From: Bacteroidia bacterium
Lineage (GTDB): Bacteria; Bacteroidota; Bacteroidia; 2-12-FULL-35-15
Direction of reading: 5' to 3'
Assembly: GCA_020051175.1 (NCBI GenBank)
Contig: JAGVJJ010000044.1
Location: forward strand, 124,001-188,000
Length of the DNA: 64,000 nt
A program made the translations under genes and the position numbers. This document shows positions 52,265 to 60,163 of this stretch, in pieces (position 1 is the first letter of the stretch; every line of letters begins with the position of its first letter). The notes under the pieces were generated by a model, which saw nothing but the letters and a program-made list of their open reading frames with translations, was not told the DNA's origin and searched no databases.

Positions 52265-52298
52265 AAAAGCCCTGTTAGAAATGTCTAACAGGGCTTTT
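52265..52298. terminator. Strong bidirectional intrinsic terminator
   Basis: AAAAGCCCTGTTAGA (52265-52279) and TCTAACAGGGCTTTT (52284-52298) are perfect reverse complements with a 4-base loop. It lies between two convergent genes and can serve both strands. Confidence 0.92.
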
Positions 52299-52352
52299 AC
52301 ATTTTATAAGAGTTATCCGCACATCAGTAATCTCATAAACCCGTATATCACA

Positions 52353-54638
52353 TTATTGCTTCACCATTTTCTTTGTTTCCATCGTTTTACCATCAATAAT
52401 TAAAGAATAAGTATAAATACCGTTGGATAAATCATTCGCAAACACGTTCAGCTGTCCTTTACCTTTCTCTGTTAAATCAACCACTTTAATTAATTTACCG
52501 GCTTGATCAAGAAATATCATTTGTGCTTTATTGCTGTTATCAGGTAAATAATAGTTGATTACAGTCTGGTCTGCAAAAGGGTTCGGTACATTTTGGTCAA
52601 GTACTACAATGTTCTTGTTGCTTAGTTCTACATCTTTTGAATTAACCTGTGTTGGAGAAGGTACATTATTCATACCCATAGAACGTGTCTGTGAGCAGCA
52701 GGAAGTAATTAAAGCTGTCAGTTCATCCAATTGATGCTGCAAAGCTGCATTTACAGAATCCTGTACTGCTTTTTCACTTTTTAGGCTGTCAGTTGTATGA
52801 CTAAGCTCCTGAACGGCTTTTACCAGTGGTACAACAAATTGAGAATATCCTAAACTGTAATTGTCGTCTTCGTTAACAGGTGTATGTACCCCATCAAAAA
52901 CAAAACCACAATCGTTGGCAGCCTGTTCTACTTCCTGGGCAATAAAACCTGTATGAATAGCAGCCGATGACTGTGCATAATCAACACCCGCAGTATGAAG
53001 TGCCTTAATACTGTCGGGCATATGCTGCATTAGAAATTGATCGAAACCTTCCGAATTAAACTTGTAATGTACTGGACGTAATTTTTTAATAAATTCAAGT
53101 CCTTTTACAGTTTCTGTGATATCATTTTTGAAGCGTCCATCACTAGGGTAGGTCCAGGCCGTCTGACCCTCAATGACTATGGTTGAATATGTATTTCCAA
53201 TGCGTACTTTATTACTTGCGTTGACAATTGCACCATTGCCAATTGCCGTAGCGTTAGTTAAATTTCCTGTACTAACATCTGCGTTATATCCAACAAGGGT
53301 ATTATTTGTTCCGGAGGTATTAGTATATCCAGAATTTAAACCAATACCGGTATTATTTGCACCAGTTGTTAGAAAAAGTGAATGATATCCTACTGCAGTT
53401 CCAGCTCCTTGTGTGGTGTTACTATAAAGTGCATACTTCCCAACGGCTGTATTTGTTCCACCGGTTGTATTCGCATTAAGTGCAAGTGAACCAACGGCTG
53501 TATTGTCACTACCAGTTGTATTTGCTGTAAGTGCATATAGACCAACACCTGTATTACTACCACCGGTAGTATTAACCGTCAACGAAGCAAAGCCCACTGC
53601 GGTATTCTGAATACCAGTTGTATTGGCACCTAATGCGGAGGAACCAATACCAAGGTTGGGTGAACCCGTAGTGTTTGCCGTTCCCGAATTATAGCCAATG
53701 AAAATATTATTTCCCGCTGTAGTATTTGCATCACCAGCATTAGGGCCGATAAAAATATTCTGTGCTCCAGTTGTATTGGCGTAACCTGCTTTATAGCCTG
53801 TAAATACATTATTATTTCCCGTAGTGTTGAACCATCCGCTTTGGCTACCCTGAAAGACATTTTGGGTTCCAGTTGTATTTGATATGCCCGCTTCGTTTCC
53901 AACAAAAACATTATCAGCAGCGGAAGTATTTGAATATCCAGCAGTATATCCCATAAAAACATTCCTTGAACCCGTAGTTATGCCATATCCGGTTTTATAT
54001 CCATAAAAGGAATTACTATTATGATTGTTGCTGGTAACACCATATCCAGTTTCATAGCCTGTTAGAGTATTTCCATAACCTGTAGCGTTGTAATACCCTG
54101 CGTCCTTTCCTAGATAAGTATTTTCTGCAGCGGATGTATTATTGTAGCCTGCGCCAGCCCCGACAAAGACGTTTAGTGCTGCTGTATTATAGTAACCTGC
54201 AGTATTACCGATACAAGTGTTACCGGCACCGCTTACATTTGAATAACCTGCTGCATACCCAATATTTGTATTAAATCCAATATTTTGGTTTGAATATCCT
54301 GCAAGACTACCAACAAAGGTATTCCTGTTGCCATTAAATTGACCGCTGGCACCCAAACCATTATTGTAGCCAGCTTGGAATCCCACAAAGGTATTATCAT
54401 CTTCTTGAGTGGATGAATACCCTGCTCGATAGCCATTAAATGTATTCTGAGAAGAGCCTGCGGTAATATTCGTACCTGCTCCGCAACCCACAGCAGTATT
54501 ATTCGTGCCGCTTACACCCGCACCACAAGCATTAACAGTTGTCCCACTCAAGGCCGTATTTTGACCTTGAGTAAGGTTAAAAACAAGAGTTCCTGCTATT
54601 ATTAGAGAAACTTCCATTAAATAATTTGAGGTTTTCAT
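52353..54638 (-). CDS. Repeat-rich surface protein with Peptidase_S74 chaperone and type IX sorting domain
   Basis: A 761-residue exported protein. After a signal peptide (LIIAGTLVFNLTQGQ), residues ~30-480 are more than twenty short repeats like NTFVGFQAGYNN and NTAVGSLALNANTTG, each ending in Gly or Asn, similar to YadA-like trimeric head repeats. SDGRFKNDI (Ser499, Lys504) opens a Peptidase_S74 intramolecular chaperone domain with the expected Ser-Asp-x-Arg-x-Lys dyad. A coiled coil (SLKSEKAVQDSVNAALQHQL) and a type A sorting domain (VPNPFADQTVINYYLPDN, NGIYTYSLIIDGK) end the protein. It should trimerise and be sorted by type IX secretion. It is convergent with the TPR phosphatase. Confidence 0.87.
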   Translation of the reverse strand: MKTSNYLMEVSLIIAGTLVFNLTQGQNTALSGTTVNACGAGVSGTNNTAVGCGAGTNITAGSSQNTFNGYRAGYSSTQEDDNTFVGFQAGYNNGLGASGQFNGNRNTFVGSLAGYSNQNIGFNTNIGYAAGYSNVSGAGNTCIGNTAGYYNTAALNVFVGAGAGYNNTSAAENTYLGKDAGYYNATGYGNTLTGYETGYGVTSNNHNSNSFYGYKTGYGITTGSRNVFMGYTAGYSNTSAADNVFVGNEAGISNTTGTQNVFQGSQSGWFNTTGNNNVFTGYKAGYANTTGAQNIFIGPNAGDANTTAGNNIFIGYNSGTANTTGSPNLGIGSSALGANTTGIQNTAVGFASLTVNTTGGSNTGVGLYALTANTTGSDNTAVGSLALNANTTGGTNTAVGKYALYSNTTQGAGTAVGYHSLFLTTGANNTGIGLNSGYTNTSGTNNTLVGYNADVSTGNLTNATAIGNGAIVNASNKVRIGNTYSTIVIEGQTAWTYPSDGRFKNDITETVKGLEFIKKLRPVHYKFNSEGFDQFLMQHMPDSIKALHTAGVDYAQSSAAIHTGFIAQEVEQAANDCGFVFDGVHTPVNEDDNYSLGYSQFVVPLVKAVQELSHTTDSLKSEKAVQDSVNAALQHQLDELTALITSCCSQTRSMGMNNVPSPTQVNSKDVELSNKNIVVLDQNVPNPFADQTVINYYLPDNSNKAQMIFLDQAGKLIKVVDLTEKGKGQLNVFANDLSNGIYTYSLIIDGKTMETKKMVKQ

Positions 54639-54658
54639 GAGTTATAATTGGATTAGTT

Positions 54659-55465
54659 TTAGAAATTCACGGATAAATTGATTGAAGAAATTACACTTGA
54701 AAATTTTAATCCTTCATAATTGTTAGGGAAAGTATAAGTTTCAACAACACCTGAGTTAAATGTAGTCACTTGGGTTATTTTTCCTCCAGTTTTATAGTAC
54801 GCATACGAGGTATGAAATTCAGATCCTATTGAGATGTTTTTAAAAAGATTCATAGAAAAACCTGCAAGAGGCCCTAGTCCAATTGAAAATCCTCCGTTTT
54901 GCTTAAAATTATAATATTTAACATCTGCCGTATTTGTTGAATTATCATAGGTAATATATCTTAAATTGACCGTAATAGGATTATATTGTTTATAGCCCAA
55001 TTGAAAACCGCCATAAAAAGTAATTTTTTTGTAATTAAAATTTCTCACCAAGCCAGGCGCAATATTTATAACCGATTGCCTGACTTGCCCATCATCCCTA
55101 ACATATGTAGTTAGTGAATTTGGATAAATTTCATTTTGATTATATGTTTCATCTATCTTATAATTAGTCAATTTTATAGATAAACGTACTGTGAAATCTT
55201 TCTTTGGAGTCCAACAAAAATTTATTCCTAAAGAATATGATTTATCTTTTTTGTTATCTGCATCAGCAGGTACAAATAGTCGGGCTTGTCCACCTAGATA
55301 ATCAAATCCCGCTTCTGCTATTGGTTCAATCGTGTTCACATTAGCAGCAATAGACCATTTTTTTAATTTTTTTATTGTATCTTTATTAATGTATTCCGTA
55401 GATTGAGCAAAGGCGTTCATTCTTAATGAAAATAATAATAATAAATACACTAATTTTAATTTCAT
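54659..55465 (-). CDS. Predicted outer-membrane beta-barrel protein
   Basis: I chose ATG 55465, giving a proper signal peptide (KLKLVYLLLLFSLRMNAFAQ); an upstream in-frame Met at 55597 would add 44 residues of non-signal sequence. The 268-residue protein has alternating polar/aromatic strands (KITFYGGFQLGYKQYN, NISIGSEFHTSYAYY) and ends with a strand-like SVNF, as outer-membrane barrels do. No family is recognised with certainty. It lies 20 bp upstream of the S74/T9SS gene on the same strand, so the two may be co-transcribed, and it might help in its surface display. Confidence 0.7.
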   Translation of the reverse strand: MKLKLVYLLLLFSLRMNAFAQSTEYINKDTIKKLKKWSIAANVNTIEPIAEAGFDYLGGQARLFVPADADNKKDKSYSLGINFCWTPKKDFTVRLSIKLTNYKIDETYNQNEIYPNSLTTYVRDDGQVRQSVINIAPGLVRNFNYKKITFYGGFQLGYKQYNPITVNLRYITYDNSTNTADVKYYNFKQNGGFSIGLGPLAGFSMNLFKNISIGSEFHTSYAYYKTGGKITQVTTFNSGVVETYTFPNNYEGLKFSSVISSINLSVNF

Positions 55466-55667
55466 ATGACGATTAAAGATGTCGATAAAATGTTGTTTCG
55501 AACACATTTTTGACAATACTACAAATATAAGCGGATGTAAAACAAGAGGTGGGGATGAATTATTTATTAACATTTTGTTAATAGAATGCGGAAACACAGA
55601 AAGGAGTAGCTAATCTGCTTGTTAGAAACTTCAGATAAATATTAAGCGATTATTAAAAAGCAGAAAT

Positions 55668-55689
55668 CCTGACGGATATTTCCGCCAGG
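55668..55689 (-). terminator. Probable hairpin terminator after the antitoxin-like gene
   Basis: CCTGACGGA (55668-55676) pairs with TCCGCCAGG (55681-55689); the single mismatch is a G-U pair in minus-strand RNA. T-runs follow on both strands. Confidence 0.55.
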
Positions 55690-55732
55690 GGTTTTTCTTA
55701 TAGGGAATAAAGATGATTTTAATTGTTTCCAT

Positions 55733-55972
55733 TTACCAGCTTTCGGATTCTTTTTCTATTTCTTCCTGAGTCAGATAATCACCCGATTTTATTTGCTCTT
55801 CCGCTTTTTGTAACCGCTTATTATATGCTTCTTTGGTCAATGGTTTCCCTTCTGCTGTGTATCCTACTATTATCTCCTTATCCAATATTTTATTGATTTT
55901 TTCTATAATGGATTCTTTTTTTACCGATAGTATTTTTTGTACAATATCTAGTTTTGCGGCTTGTATATTCAT
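55733..55972 (-). CDS. Small antitoxin-like protein without adjacent toxin
   Basis: A 79-residue protein resembling the antitoxins that pair with RelE/ParE-like toxins in Bacteroidota: an N-terminal helix (AAKLDIVQKILSVKKESI), a short linker (EIIVGYTAEGKPLTKEAY) and an acidic C-terminal helix (KSGDYLTQEEIEKESESW) that would bind a toxin. The next bases downstream on the same strand hold no toxin gene, only a hairpin, so this looks like an orphan or a decayed pair. The assignment rests on pattern resemblance and could be wrong. Confidence 0.6.
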   Translation of the reverse strand: MNIQAAKLDIVQKILSVKKESIIEKINKILDKEIIVGYTAEGKPLTKEAYNKRLQKAEEQIKSGDYLTQEEIEKESESW

Positions 55973-56113
55973 TGGTCTTATTATTTGTTCTTTACAAAGT
56001 TAACGTTTTTTTATTTTTTTTGTTACGTTCTCGCTTCCCTAAAAGCGATTGATATTTTCCGTTTAGGCTGATTTTTGAAGAAAGAATCTGAAAAACAATA
56101 ATTACATAACAAA

Positions 56114-56143
56114 AGTCCCGACAAACTATAATCTGTCGGGACT
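56114..56143 (-). terminator. Intrinsic terminator after the DUF5777 gene
   Basis: AGTCCCGACA (56114-56123) is an exact inverted match of TGTCGGGACT (56134-56143). In minus-strand orientation TTTTGTTA follows the stem, 24 bases after the stop at 56167. Confidence 0.85.
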
Positions 56144-56166
56144 CAACGCTTATTAAATAGAAGGTA

Positions 56167-57141
56167 TTAGTGTTTCTTCCTCTTCCCAATATTAAACACC
56201 CTCGAAATATTAAACCCGAATTTGTAGCCACCTTTCAGCCAGCTGTCATTGGTATAGGGGATATAGTTGTTTTCAATAATACCTGCTGCGTTTGTAAAGT
56301 TGAGGTGGAACACGTGTCCGCCTGTTTCAATTTCCACGCCTAAAGCAAGTGGGTTGTAAAAAGGATTGGTTTTGTTGTTGGTGCGGTAATCTGAAAGTGT
56401 ATAGTAGTAATCTGCAATGATAGCAAGCCTTCTTGTAAGCTTCAAACGGAAGCCAGCACCTACCGATAACAAATCGTTTGTTTCTTCTGCGCCATTATCA
56501 GCATTTACATTGGCAAGCACAAAGTTGCGGTGCTGGTAAGTAGGTGCCAGTTGCAAAGAAAAACGTGAACCGAATTTGCGTGCGATCAACAGCTGGCTGG
56601 TATATGCAAAGCGGTGAACATCATTCTGTTTGAATCCTACTGTTGTAGCAAGTCCGCTATAAAACTGGCTTGCTTTCTGAGGGTTATAGCTCATATCTCC
56701 ATAAAATGCAAGGGAAATCGGAACGTGGTTATCAGTGGTCTGTGTTAAAATACGATATTTCACCATACCGTCAATCAGCTCATTCATTTTGCTGCGGCCC
56801 ACTCCAAGGGTAAGATCATCGGTAATACCAAAATCAAAAGAAATGCGGATGTCGGCAGAATTATCGAAGCCATAAAGTGTGTGAGGCCCTCCACCACTTG
56901 CTGCACCGCTGCTTCCAAAACGGTGGGTAACCCTGAAGTCCATAGTTTTGGCCTTCACGGTTTCAGTGCTCTGGATGTTGATTATTTTTGATGTTTTAAA
57001 TGTGGCAATTACCTTTTCACGTTTTTTAGGTTCTGCATCATCCACGAGGTTCAGCAAATCGTCCTGTGCGACAGCATTTGCCGTAAATGCTGCGGCAATC
57101 AGTACAAAAAATGATTTTTTTAGATATAACATAATATACAA
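56167..57141 (-). CDS. DUF5777-family beta-barrel protein
   Basis: A 324-residue protein with a signal peptide (LKKSFFVLIAAAFTANAVAQ). DFRVTHRFGSSGAASGGG then TLYGFDNSADIRISFDFG are the DUF5777 signature, and the remainder consists of outer-membrane-type strands (RLAIIADYYYTLSDYRT). The function of DUF5777 is unknown; it usually accompanies YceI and cytochrome-like genes, as it does here. Start Met choices are 57141 or 57132 (MLYLKKSFFV). It is the last gene of a three-gene - strand run and is followed by a terminator. Confidence 0.85.
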   Translation of the reverse strand: MYIMLYLKKSFFVLIAAAFTANAVAQDDLLNLVDDAEPKKREKVIATFKTSKIINIQSTETVKAKTMDFRVTHRFGSSGAASGGGPHTLYGFDNSADIRISFDFGITDDLTLGVGRSKMNELIDGMVKYRILTQTTDNHVPISLAFYGDMSYNPQKASQFYSGLATTVGFKQNDVHRFAYTSQLLIARKFGSRFSLQLAPTYQHRNFVLANVNADNGAEETNDLLSVGAGFRLKLTRRLAIIADYYYTLSDYRTNNKTNPFYNPLALGVEIETGGHVFHLNFTNAAGIIENNYIPYTNDSWLKGGYKFGFNISRVFNIGKRKKH

Positions 57142-57145
57142 TACT

Positions 57146-57694
57146 TTATTTCTTTTTATACGGTTCTAAGGTAGCATTCAGCTTTACTTCCACATCTTCA
57201 GCAATGTTTTTTACATACAGGCTTGGGACTTCAATTTTATGATCCGCTATATGGATGTTGAACTTTGTTGAAATTGTAATTTGTGTCCCCTTTACAGTGA
57301 CAATCCCTTCAAGCGTTCTTTCTTTGTCAACACCATGCAGGCTCAAAATTCCGGTAACAGTAACCTTGTATTCTCCATCTTTTACCCAATCCACTTTCTC
57401 ATTGATTTTTCCTTTAAAAACAGCGTAAGGATATTTTTCGCTTTCAGCATAGTTTTCATTAAAATGCTCCTGCATCAATGGTTTTTCAAATACAAACGCA
57501 TTCATTGCGATTTTTACCTGTATATCGCTGGTGCTGGTATTTAAAATAGGTTTTGCGGCTTTATTGATGGCCTCAATATTTTCAAGCGGGGACTCAGAAA
57601 AAAAGCTGATCACACAGGTGTTTGCCATATAAATCTGGGCCGACATGCTTAAGCTCGCGACAAGTGCCGTAACCAGTACCAGTAGATGTTTCAT
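57146..57694 (-). CDS. YceI-family protein
   Basis: A 182-residue secreted protein with a signal peptide (VLVTALVASLSMSAQ). The YceI lipocalin-like beta-barrel is shown by CVISFFSESPLENIEAINK, AMNAFVFEKPLMQEHFNENY and GILSLHGVDKERTLEGIVT. Family members bind isoprenoid-like lipids and are periplasmic. It lies 4 bp upstream of the DUF5777 gene and 67 bp downstream of the cytochrome-like lipoprotein gene. The role in this three-gene set is not known; electron carrier or quinone binding is an inference from the neighbours. Confidence 0.88.
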   Translation of the reverse strand: MKHLLVLVTALVASLSMSAQIYMANTCVISFFSESPLENIEAINKAAKPILNTSTSDIQVKIAMNAFVFEKPLMQEHFNENYAESEKYPYAVFKGKINEKVDWVKDGEYKVTVTGILSLHGVDKERTLEGIVTVKGTQITISTKFNIHIADHKIEVPSLYVKNIAEDVEVKLNATLEPYKKK

Positions 57695-57761
57695 GATTTT
57701 AGGATTTAGGTTTGGATTTTAGTTTTTCTGTGATTATTCCAACAATTGTGCCTTTAATACG

Positions 57762-58142
57762 TTAATTATCCTGTGCGCCATCATTCACCCAGGCCTTCAA
57801 TGTTTCCAGGTCTTCAGCTGTTAAAGCTGTTGGTCCGTTTGAATACGTGGGAGGCATATCTTTAAGGTTAAACACCCTTGACTGGAAGGTGTTATTGTCT
57901 ACCTTCTCCTTAATTGCCGCATACGTGCTGAAATCACCCGGTGCGCCCTGGTTAGAGGGTGTAACATGGCAGTTTTGTCCACCCTGGCCATAGCAGTATG
58001 TCTGGATAATAGGCTTCACATCCGTTTGATAAGAAACTGTTTTTACGGGTTTAGGCACTTCGCCTTTATCCGAGGTGCAGGATTGCAGGTAGCAAAATGC
58101 AGCAAGAAATAACAAAACTGCATATAAAACAGAGTATTTCAT
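57762..58142 (-). CDS. Cytochrome c-like lipoprotein with unusual CX7CH motif
   Basis: A 126-residue lipoprotein: FLAAFCYLQSC forms a lipobox with the Cys at about residue 22. The mature part resembles small cytochrome c domains of Bacteroidota and Planctomycetota (VKPIIQTYCYGQGGQNCHVT, DFSTYAAIKEKVDNNTFQS, MPPTYSNGPTALTAEDLETL). The haem-binding site would be CYGQGGQNCH, seven residues between the cysteines rather than two, so haem attachment is uncertain. A distal Met is available in KDMPPTY. It begins the operon with YceI and DUF5777 genes. No other cytochrome gene is visible here. Confidence 0.72.
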   Translation of the reverse strand: MKYSVLYAVLLFLAAFCYLQSCTSDKGEVPKPVKTVSYQTDVKPIIQTYCYGQGGQNCHVTPSNQGAPGDFSTYAAIKEKVDNNTFQSRVFNLKDMPPTYSNGPTALTAEDLETLKAWVNDGAQDN

Positions 58143-58302
58143 AAGGATATTATAGAGTAAGAATTAGGACTTTACAAATACAATATGACAAACTTAGTAA
58201 AATACTTTAAAAGTCAAAGTATATTGCAAAATATCACCTACCAGAGCAGAAATTTTAGTGTGTCCGGTGATAATGGCAAGTGGTATAAAAAAAACGGATT
58301 AG

Positions 58303-59067
58303 CTATTTCGCCCCTTTGTTTGCTACAGCAATGTATTGCTCCAGCGCCATGGTCATGGAAGGAGCTTTGGGATTCGGTGCATAAATATCCACTTTTAATC
58401 CTGCTTCCTTTACCGCTTGGGATGTGGCAGTTCCAAAACAGGCAATACGTGTTTTGTTTTGCTTGAATTTAGGAAAGTTCTTAAAAAGTGATTTTATTGC
58501 AGAAGGGCTGAAAAAGGCAAGTACATCGTAATTCACATTTGCCAGATCGCTCAGATCACTGCAAACCGTACGGTACATAACAGCTTTGGTGTATTTTATT
58601 TTTTGCTCGTCCAGCTTTTCAGCTATCTCATCCTTGTGGATGTCAGAACAGGGAAGAAGGTATTTTTCGTCTTTGTGCTTTTTTATCACCAGCATTAAAT
58701 CGGTGATGGTTTGTTTGCCGTGAAATATTTTGCGTTTACGGTACAATACATATTTCTGAAGGTAAAATGCCGTAGACTCCGAAATGCAGAAGTACTTCAT
58801 CGTTTCAGGAACGGTAATGCGCATTTCCTGGCACATACGGAAATAATGATCCACCGCGCTTCGGCTGGTCATAATTACAGCAGTATGCTCAAGGATGTTT
58901 ACTTTGTCCTTTCTGAAATCCAAAGCCGATACTCCTTCAATATGTGTAAAGGGGCGAAAATCTACTTTAACGCTGCATTTTTTAGCAAGGTCAAAGTAAG
59001 GAGACTTATCTCCTTCCGGTTTCGGTTGTGAAACTAATATCGTTTTTACTTTTAATGGTGTTGACAA
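58303..59067 (-). CDS. hemD: Uroporphyrinogen-III synthase
   Basis: A 254-residue two-domain protein of the HemD family: KTILVSQPKPEGDKSPYFDL at the start, HTAVIMTSRSAVDHYFRM, KYLLPCSDIHKDEIAEKL and YDVLAFFSPSAIKSLFKNF, then RIACFGTATSQAVKEAGLKV. It closes hydroxymethylbilane into uroporphyrinogen III, the tetrapyrrole branch point for haem; hemH lies at 37007. It follows a DUF4271 gene on the same strand after 53 bp, a pairing common in Bacteroidota. The HemD family is poorly conserved overall, but order of motifs and length agree. Confidence 0.9.
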   Translation of the reverse strand: MSTPLKVKTILVSQPKPEGDKSPYFDLAKKCSVKVDFRPFTHIEGVSALDFRKDKVNILEHTAVIMTSRSAVDHYFRMCQEMRITVPETMKYFCISESTAFYLQKYVLYRKRKIFHGKQTITDLMLVIKKHKDEKYLLPCSDIHKDEIAEKLDEQKIKYTKAVMYRTVCSDLSDLANVNYDVLAFFSPSAIKSLFKNFPKFKQNKTRIACFGTATSQAVKEAGLKVDIYAPNPKAPSMTMALEQYIAVANKGAK

Positions 59068-59120
59068 TGTTGTTGAGTTTGCACGTTAAACAATAACAAA
59101 AACATCTGATCCCGGCCCAA

Positions 59121-59924
59121 CTATTTTACTTCGAGCATAAACAATTTCGCCAGAATAATAAACGGTAATATTTCAAGGGTGCAAAGATACATAAATAAAT
59201 AGAATTTTGAAATACGTGAACTATTAAGCCCAAGAAAAAGTCCGCGAACCGTTCTCACACCAATAAACGCGGCTATTATACCCAGGCCGATCTTAATAAA
59301 AACTGAAGGTGGTACTTGATCAATGAAGCTAAGGCCAATTACAACAGGGAGCAGAAACAGACCAAGTGTATTGCAAAACAAAAATACAAGCATGGCATAC
59401 TCCGACATTTCTTTCTGCACTTTAAAAACATATCCCAGCAGCCGGATTACCAGGAATTTAATACCATAAGTGATAATAATCAAAATGGCGGTAGCTACTC
59501 CCAGCAGGCCTACATTGGAATTGAAAAAATCAAAGCCATAATAAGGAAGCAAATGACGTATAAATAGGGTGGTATTGACAATAAAAAATACCGATAAAAA
59601 AACAGAAACGCGGTTGCCCAGGGCAAGGTCATCGCGTGTGAGCTGACCACCCGATCGGTTGATATAAAAGGTCTGTATTACCTGGTTGAGCTTTTTGCGG
59701 TTTGAAACATATAACCAAACAAAAAGTATATAAATCAGCAGCAAAATACCAGCCACCCAAAAGTCGGTATTGGTGATGTGCAGCTGGGGCTCCTTGTTTT
59801 TGATCGGCAGTAAGTGGTTCTGGAACAGTGATTTAGCTGGCAGGCTATCCTGCGTTGCTGTATCTGCAGAACTTAGTTTTGCGGTATCAGTTGGATTTAT
59901 ATTTAGGACAGGTTTAGTTGGCAC
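59121..59924 (-). CDS. DUF4271 integral membrane protein
   Basis: A 267-residue protein starting at GTG 59924. A Thr/Asp-rich N-terminus of ~55 residues (NINPTDTAKLSSADTATQD) leads into six or seven hydrophobic segments (TDFWVAGILLLIYILFVWLY through RISKFYLFMYLCTLEILPF). The RTVRGLFLGLNSSRISKFYL stretch is the DUF4271 hallmark. The function is unknown; the family is restricted largely to Bacteroidota and is usually next to hemD, as here. A perfect TAACTTTG element lies 8 bases upstream of the start. Confidence 0.83.
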   Translation of the reverse strand: MPTKPVLNINPTDTAKLSSADTATQDSLPAKSLFQNHLLPIKNKEPQLHITNTDFWVAGILLLIYILFVWLYVSNRKKLNQVIQTFYINRSGGQLTRDDLALGNRVSVFLSVFFIVNTTLFIRHLLPYYGFDFFNSNVGLLGVATAILIIITYGIKFLVIRLLGYVFKVQKEMSEYAMLVFLFCNTLGLFLLPVVIGLSFIDQVPPSVFIKIGLGIIAAFIGVRTVRGLFLGLNSSRISKFYLFMYLCTLEILPFIILAKLFMLEVK

Positions 59925-59931
59925 AACGGTG

Positions 59932-59939
59932 CAAAGTTA
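59932..59939 (-). promoter_or_regulatory. Candidate Bacteroidota -7 promoter element for the DUF4271-hemD genes
   Basis: The minus strand reads TAACTTTG, 8 bases upstream of GTG 59924. A nearly leaderless mRNA is implied. Confidence 0.5.
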
Positions 59940-59993
59940 GCTTTTTTCAGGAATGAGGGAAAATGAAGTATTTAACAATCTAAATAAATAAGA

Positions 59994-60070
59994 TACCGCT
60001 AAGGCACTAAGGGCACATTGAAACACTTCGAATCTTTGTGTAACTTAGTGAACTTAGTGTCTTAGTGGTA
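59994..60070. repeat. CTAAG/CTTAG inverted repeat upstream of the dioxygenase gene
   Basis: Arms 59994-60011 and 60053-60070 are reverse complements at 16 of 18 positions. The 41-base centre also holds ACTTAGTG. This is a dispersed palindromic repeat by appearance, 41 bases before the promoter element at 60111. Confidence 0.75.
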
Positions 60071-60110
60071 GAATTTCAGCTCATAATTCGCAAATGAGCA
60101 CGGTTTTCAT

Positions 60111-60118
60111 TAACTTTG
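60111..60118 (+). promoter_or_regulatory. Candidate Bacteroidota -7 promoter element for the dioxygenase gene
   Basis: TAACTTTG, exact TAnnTTTG, 45 bases upstream of ATG 60164. It supports the 60164 start because an upstream TTG at 60116 would lie inside the promoter. Confidence 0.6.
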
Positions 60119-60163
60119 TATGCTATACTAAACCAGAACAGAATTTTTTTAAAATCAGATACA

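Noticed and set aside
52800-54500. Regularly spaced repeats resembling a CRISPR array
   Set aside because: The repetition is protein-level (short Gly/Asn/Thr repeats in one continuous frame), units vary in sequence, and no spacer-like unique blocks or cas genes exist.
59994-60070. Possible tRNA or riboswitch, because of the paired stem
   Set aside because: No cloverleaf, no T-loop sequence and no conserved riboswitch core; simple palindromic repeat explains it.
60116-60163. Upstream TTG start for the dioxygenase gene
   Set aside because: It lies inside the candidate -7 promoter element and adds 16 residues absent from the family; ATG 60164 fits better.
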